In this document: positions 60,035 to 64,000 of the stretch, one piece after another
Layout of the letters: each line of letters opens with the position of its first letter
Position numbering within the stretch: position 1 is the first letter of the stretch
Origin: Chloroflexota bacterium
Lineage (GTDB): Bacteria > Chloroflexota > Anaerolineae > Anaerolineales > UBA4823
Direction: 5' to 3'
NCBI GenBank assembly: GCA_012516075.1
Contig: JAAYXE010000180.1
Coordinates: 1 to 64,000 of the forward strand
DNA length: 64,000 nt
Translations under genes and position numbers: made by a program
Notes under the pieces: generated by a model
The model's database searches: none
What the model was told of the DNA's origin: nothing
The model's input: only the letters and a program-made list of their open reading frames with translations

Positions 60035-60997
60035 TTAAAAACGGGGCCGGACGTGGGCCTGGAATCGGTCTGCAGCCTGCTCCAGGGCCTGGATTTCATC
60101 CGGCGTGAGGGACCATCCCAGCGCACCGGCATTCTCCTCCGCCTGGCGGGCGTTTTTGGCGCCGGGGATCGGAAAGGTGCCCTTGCAGATTGTCCAGTTC
60201 AGCGCCACCTGGGGAGGCGTCTTTCCGCCGTGACCCTGGCCAATTTCGCGCAGCAGGCCGGTGAGTTCCTGCAGCTTCTCCAGCCCCTGGCGGCTGTAGC
60301 GTTTGCCGCGGATTCCCGGGGGCGGATTCTGGGCAGTGTATTTCCCGGTCAGCAGGCCCATGCCCAGGGGGCTGTATGCAATCAGGGTGATGCCCATATC
60401 CTGACAGAGGCGCAGCAGTCCGTTCTTCTCCACTTTTCGCTGCAGCAGGCTGTATTCGACCTGATTGGAAGCCAGGGGAATGCCATAACGCCCCAGCACA
60501 TCGGCTGCTCGGCGCATCTGCTCTTCGTTGTAATTAGACACCCCCACCGCGCGGGTCAGGCCGGCTTTTACGGCCTCAGCGAGCGCCTGCGCCCAGACCT
60601 CGACACGCCGGGGAGGCAGGGGCTGGTGAATCTGGTAGAGGTCCACCTGCTCCATCTGCAGGCGCTTCAGGCTGTTCTGCAGTGCGGTCAGCAGGGAGTT
60701 CTGGCGGATGCGCCAGGGATACGGCATGAATTTGGTGGCTGTGATCACCTGTGCGCCGGTTTCCTGAACGAAGCGGCCCAGGATGCGCTCGGAAAGTCCG
60801 TTTCCGTAAAGTTCGGCGGTGTCGAAGAAGTTCAGTCCGGCTTTGATCAGGCAGTCGAAAGCCTGGCGCACGTCCGCTTCCTGGTAGCTGCGCCCATACC
60901 CCCAGTAGGTGCGGTCGCCCCAGGCCCAGACGCCGGTTCCCATCGGGGGAACCTGCAGACCGGTTTTACCGAGCGGAATCCTGTCCCCTGCGTTCAT
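60035..60997 (-). CDS. aldo/keto reductase
   Basis: The 320-residue protein has the AKR barrel pattern: LGKTGLQVPPMGTGVWAWG at the start, the catalytic Asp and Tyr in FFDTAELYGNG near residue 58-68, Lys in ITATKFMP, and His in VDLYQIHQP. The NADPH-binding C-terminal part includes GVSNYN and IPGAKN. The substrate is unknown. GGAGGAAAT lies before the ATG. It lies 16 bp after the lactate dehydrogenase gene on the same strand, so both may form a small redox operon. Confidence 0.92.
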   Translation of the reverse strand: MNAGDRIPLGKTGLQVPPMGTGVWAWGDRTYWGYGRSYQEADVRQAFDCLIKAGLNFFDTAELYGNGLSERILGRFVQETGAQVITATKFMPYPWRIRQNSLLTALQNSLKRLQMEQVDLYQIHQPLPPRRVEVWAQALAEAVKAGLTRAVGVSNYNEEQMRRAADVLGRYGIPLASNQVEYSLLQRKVEKNGLLRLCQDMGITLIAYSPLGMGLLTGKYTAQNPPPGIRGKRYSRQGLEKLQELTGLLREIGQGHGGKTPPQVALNWTICKGTFPIPGAKNARQAEENAGALGWSLTPDEIQALEQAADRFQAHVRPRF

Positions 60998-61013
60998 ATG
61001 AAATTTCCTCCGT

Positions 61014-61967
61014 TCAGCCGGAAAGCTGGGGGATTAACTCATCGATCAGACTGCGGATAATCTGTGCGCTGGCGCGCAGATCACGGGTCTCCTGTTCGTT
61101 CAACGTCGGCTCGAGTGTCGCGATAACGCCCTGGCCGCCGACCAGGCGCGGCAGCGCCACGGTGACGTCCTTCACCCCGACGACGTCCTCCTCCGGTGTA
61201 CAGACGGTGAGGATGGCACGCTGGTCGCGCAGGATGACTTCCACAATGCGGGCAATGGCGCTGCCGACGCCGTAATAGTTGGCGCCTTTGCCCTCGATGA
61301 TGTGGTAGGCCGCCCGGCGGACCTGCTCGTCGATGACCTGGCGGTCCTCTTCGCAGATCTGCGAATTGCGCAGGCGGCAGAAATCTTCCAGCGGGATACC
61401 GCCCACGGCGACCAGCGACCAGGTCAACACCTCCGAGTCGCCGTGTTCACCGAGCACATAGGCGTGGATATGCGCCGAGTCGACCCCCAGGCTGCGCCCC
61501 AGCAGTGCGCGGAAGCGGGCGGTATCCAGCGTGGTGCCGGTGCCGATCACCCGGCTGGAAGGAACCCCCTGCTGGGCGGCGTAATAGGCGGTGATATGGG
61601 TCATCACATCCACCGGATTGGTCGCCACGACCAGTACCGCCTCGGGGGCATATTTGAGCACCTGCGGGATCACCTGCTGGAACACCTGGGCATTGCGGCC
61701 CAGCAGCTCGATGCGCGTCTCGCCGGGTTTCTGGTTCACACCGGCTGTGATCACCACCACTCGCGACCCTTCCAGGTCGGAATAGTCTCCGGCGCGCACC
61801 TCGTGCGCGCTGGCAAAAGGCACGGCGTGCAGGATATCATCGGCTTCTGCCTGTGCCCGCTTTTGATTGAGGTCCACAAGAACAACCTCGCGACCGACGC
61901 CGCGCATCACCATGGCATAGGCGGCTGTAGAGCCGACCAGCCCACTACCAACCACTCCAACTTTCAT
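61014..61967 (-). CDS. ldh: L-lactate dehydrogenase
   Basis: The enzyme interconverts pyruvate and L-lactate with NAD. The 317-residue protein has the Rossmann start [16 protein letters not shown], the substrate loop QKPGETR with Gln (rather than the Arg of malate dehydrogenase), [10 protein letters not shown] and the active-site His in [18 protein letters not shown] precedes the ATG at 61967; a longer in-frame reading lacks homology. The Gln in the loop is the main reason for calling lactate and not malate dehydrogenase. It points to lactate fermentation or use as an electron donor. Confidence 0.93.
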   Translation of the reverse strand: MKVGVVGSGLVGSTAAYAMVMRGVGREVVLVDLNQKRAQAEADDILHAVPFASAHEVRAGDYSDLEGSRVVVITAGVNQKPGETRIELLGRNAQVFQQVIPQVLKYAPEAVLVVATNPVDVMTHITAYYAAQQGVPSSRVIGTGTTLDTARFRALLGRSLGVDSAHIHAYVLGEHGDSEVLTWSLVAVGGIPLEDFCRLRNSQICEEDRQVIDEQVRRAAYHIIEGKGANYYGVGSAIARIVEVILRDQRAILTVCTPEEDVVGVKDVTVALPRLVGGQGVIATLEPTLNEQETRDLRASAQIIRSLIDELIPQLSG

Positions 61968-62094
61968 TTTTCCCTCTCCTGAGCTGATAAAACTGGTTTT
62001 TTTTACCTTTAATTCACCCCCAGCCGCTGTCGTACTTCCTAAGTGTACTACAGACGGCTGCGATCGGGTGCGCCTGCCCGGAGGCTGCACGGGC

Positions 62095-62862
62095 TCAGGC
62101 GGTCGGGCCTTCTGTGCCGCCCTCCTTCAGGTAAGGCCGCCGCAGGTGGACCGGTTCCGCCTTGCGGGAGCCGGAGCGCAGGTTAAGCATCTCCACAAAG
62201 ACGGAGAAACCCATGGCAAAGTAGATGTAGCCCTTGGGAATGTGGAACTCGAGGGCTTCCACCACCAGCGAAAAGCCGATCAGCAGCAGAAAGCTCAGGG
62301 CGAGCATCTTCACAGTCGGGTGGCGGTTGACGAAATCGCTGATGGCCCCGGAGGCGAACATCATGATGCCGACGGCGACCACCACCGCGGCGATCATTAC
62401 CCAGAGCTGGTTCGCCATGCCGACCGCGGTAATCACCGAGTCGAGCGAGAAGATGATATCCAGCATGGCGATCTGGAAGATGACAGATGCGAAGGAGGGG
62501 GCCGCTTTTACGATGCGGTGTGCTTCTTCCCCTTCCAGGCGTTCGTGGATTTCGTGCGTGCTCTTGGCCAGCAGGAAGAGACCGCCGGCGATGAGGATCA
62601 GATCCCGCCCGGAGATGTCCTGTCCGAACACATGGAAGAGCGGCGCGGTCAGGCGGATGATCCAGGCGATCGAGAAGAGGAGCAGGATGCGGGTGATCAT
62701 CGCTGCAGCCAGGCCGACGGTGCGGGCGCGCGGGGCCTGCTGGTCCGGCAGCTTACTCGCCAGGATCGAGATAAAAACCACGTTGTCAATCCCCAGAACG
62801 ATCTCCAGGGCCGTAAGGGTAAGCAGGGCGATCAGGACCTGTGGATCCAGTATGGCGTCCAA
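62095..62862 (-). CDS. TerC-family membrane protein
   Basis: The 255-residue protein has about seven membrane helices and the two acidic motifs of the TerC family, [13 protein letters not shown] near residue 18 and [16 protein letters not shown] near 132. TerC proteins are linked to metal (often manganese) efflux during metalation of exported proteins, or to tellurite resistance. The start is a TTG with AGGAG eight bases upstream, which is an unusual start codon but well supported. A strong sigma-70 promoter at 62993-63022 serves it after a leader of about 125 bases. Confidence 0.88.
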   Translation of the reverse strand: MDAILDPQVLIALLTLTALEIVLGIDNVVFISILASKLPDQQAPRARTVGLAAAMITRILLLFSIAWIIRLTAPLFHVFGQDISGRDLILIAGGLFLLAKSTHEIHERLEGEEAHRIVKAAPSFASVIFQIAMLDIIFSLDSVITAVGMANQLWVMIAAVVVAVGIMMFASGAISDFVNRHPTVKMLALSFLLLIGFSLVVEALEFHIPKGYIYFAMGFSVFVEMLNLRSGSRKAEPVHLRRPYLKEGGTEGPTA

Positions 62863-62992
62863 TATTGTCTCTCCTGTAAATTTAAGTCCCCGTGATGAGC
62901 CGGCAGTTCTCCCCCAGCTGTGCGTACCGCCAGACGGAAGGCCTTGAATACCGGTTCGGAGCGGCGTTATTTCGGGTTTTGATCAGGTAAAG

Positions 62993-63022
62993 ATTATACA
63001 AATTGACGGGCGGAGATGTCAA
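62993..63022 (-). promoter_or_regulatory. sigma-70-type promoter of the TerC gene
   Basis: On the minus strand TTGACA (63022-63017) and TATAAT (62998-62993) are both perfect consensus boxes with an 18-base spacer. The next gene in that direction is TerC. The promoter lies just behind the terminator of the CPBP gene. Confidence 0.85.
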
Positions 63023-63034
63023 ACAATTGTATAC

Positions 63035-63074
63035 GAAAAAGGGTGCTGCTCGTTGGAACGAACGCAGCACCCTT
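63035..63074 (-). terminator. intrinsic terminator after the CPBP protease gene
   Basis: An 11-bp stem (63039-63049 with 63064-63074), extended by an inner CGTT/AACG hairpin, is followed on the minus strand by TTTTTC. It lies 18 bp past the stop of the CPBP gene. Confidence 0.92.
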
Positions 63075-63091
63075 AATTGAGGTGATGTGGT

Positions 63092-63997
63092 TCAGTTTGA
63101 TGCAGTCTCAGCTCCCGGATGTTGCGCCGCGGCCGGAGCCGGAAACCTTTCCTCCGGCGTGTACAGGGCGATCTCGTCCTTGAGCTCCACCCGGCGGTAG
63201 CGGGACCGCACCCACAGGAAGGTGAGCAGGCTGCCCAGGGCCATGGCCAGCAGGCCGGTCCGCCCGGTCTCCGGGCCGAACGCGCCGCCTGTCCACAGCT
63301 CCGGACCGCCCTGTTCGATGCCGATCAAGGTCACCCCTGATGTTGTACCGCTGACCGGAAACCCGAACACATTGCCCTGGAAGAAGTTCCAGGAGATGTG
63401 CAGTCCGATGGGGATGGCGAGCTGACCGGTGAGCACGTATCCCAGGCCCAGGAACAGTCCGGCCAGGATGAGGTTGACCGTACTCGTCCAGCTGGCGTTG
63501 GGGTTGAAGAAATGCAGGAAGCCAAAGATCGAGGAGGTGATCAGATAGGCCAGCAGCAGAGCCGCACGCGGGTTGAGAAAGCGGAAGTTGAGTCCCTCGG
63601 CCAGGTTGTGAAGCTGGTAGCCGCGTGAGAGCAGCTCTTCTACGATGCCGACCACGATGAACGTGAAGAGAGCGGCGATGATGCGCAGGCCAAAGGGGCC
63701 CGATGATGACAGGAACGAACCACTCACCGTCACCCAGCCCATGGCGAGCTCGAAGAGGAAGATGAGCAGCATGAGCACCGCCCCCAGGCCGAGGCCAAAA
63801 GCGAAATCAGCCCACCAGGCTGCGTTGAACTGCAGCCCGAAGGCGCTGATCCGGCGGCGGTCCAGGAAACGGGCCGCCAGCCAGATGGCCAGCAGCATGC
63901 TGGTCAGATAGGCCGCCCGGCTGAAGACATCCACAAGCGGGTCAGACATCACGGCATTGAGAAGCTGCGCCTGGTCCAGTGAAGCGCCGGTTGCCAT
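63092..63997 (-). CDS. CPBP-family intramembrane metalloprotease (Abi), perhaps cut by the window edge
   Basis: The protein has about seven membrane helices and the CPBP motifs: EELLSRGY (the EExxxR motif, near residue 120), FGFLHFFNP and GLHISWNF, which give the metal-binding Glu and His residues. Members are CAAX-type proteases or of unknown activity. The C-terminal tail is polar and Pro/Ala-rich. The first visible ATG is at 63997, three bases from the window end, so the true start may lie outside; no ribosome binding site can be checked. Confidence 0.8.
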   Translation of the reverse strand: MATGASLDQAQLLNAVMSDPLVDVFSRAAYLTSMLLAIWLAARFLDRRRISAFGLQFNAAWWADFAFGLGLGAVLMLLIFLFELAMGWVTVSGSFLSSSGPFGLRIIAALFTFIVVGIVEELLSRGYQLHNLAEGLNFRFLNPRAALLLAYLITSSIFGFLHFFNPNASWTSTVNLILAGLFLGLGYVLTGQLAIPIGLHISWNFFQGNVFGFPVSGTTSGVTLIGIEQGGPELWTGGAFGPETGRTGLLAMALGSLLTFLWVRSRYRRVELKDEIALYTPEERFPAPAAAQHPGAETASN

Positions 63998-64000
63998 ATA

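Noticed and set aside
62863-62990. Leader of the TerC gene as a yybP-ykoY manganese riboswitch
   Set aside because: GGGGGAGAA and CTCATCACGGGGA recall parts of the motif, but the spacing is too short and the conserved boxes do not align well.
1-64000. CRISPR array, prophage or insertion sequence
   Set aside because: No regular direct repeats with spacers, no transposase or integrase, and no phage structural genes were found.

Overview
The window reads as a GC-rich, densely packed chromosomal segment of an anaerobic, menaquinone-type bacterium. It is most consistent with a Chloroflexota (Anaerolineae-like) genome. That placement is inferred from the fused transaldolase/phosphoglucose isomerase, the FtsX/AttH/ABC set, the MalT-like regulator and the general gene style; no rRNA or tRNA gene is visible to confirm it. 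No CRISPR array, phage or insertion sequence was recognised.

The centre (about 16.8-38.3 kb) is a single minus-strand run of 23 genes, from a 32-codon membrane micro-ORF plus a YeiH-type transporter, through dsrA, dsrB, dsrD, dsrC, dsrM and dsrK, to hemA and a radical SAM gene. It encodes dissimilatory (bi)sulfite reduction. DsrD, a DsrC with both C-terminal cysteines and the absence of dsrL favour the reductive direction. Between dsrK and the siroheme genes lies an unusual respiratory assembly: a two-haem DsrJ-like cytochrome, a Rieske protein, a one-haem cytochrome, a Qrc/alternative-complex-III-like trio (molybdopterin-family protein lacking an obvious Mo ligand, a four-cluster ferredoxin, an NrfD-like membrane protein), a 46-residue membrane peptide, a 717-residue membrane cytochrome with a long helical-repeat tail, and a second DsrM/DsrK-like (TmcC/TmcB-like) pair. 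A DsrE-like protein, a ferredoxin, a CbiA-family amidase (probable DsrN, siroheme amide formation) and HemA follow. Siroheme synthesis itself (precorrin-2 dehydrogenase; CobA-HemD fusion) is on the plus strand at 7.5-9.8 kb, in one transcription direction with an HpnA-like reductase, a cysteine-rich PAS sensor kinase, its response regulator and a formylglycine-enzyme-like protein. No sat, aprAB or qmo genes are in the window, so sulfate versus sulfite use cannot be decided here.

The left flank (0-7.3 kb) holds a DUF1801 protein, proS with a leader terminator, glycerate 2-kinase, a YihY membrane protein, a YedK/HMCES protein behind a promoter overlapped by a perfect SOS-box-like palindrome, and an orphan PemK toxin. 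Right of the dsr operon are tal-pgi, a decayed glycogen debranching enzyme gene, a peroxiredoxin whose peroxidatic cysteine codon is UGA (candidate selenoprotein), a GT39-like membrane enzyme, an alpha/beta hydrolase, a patatin, a CrtO-like acyltransferase, a BON protein, a LuxR-DUF805 fusion, a MalT-like regulator, an SDR, an AttH/FtsX/ABC export set, an aldo/keto reductase, L-lactate dehydrogenase, TerC and a CPBP protease at the edge. Two copies of a 55-bp intergenic element lie upstream of the patatin and BON genes.
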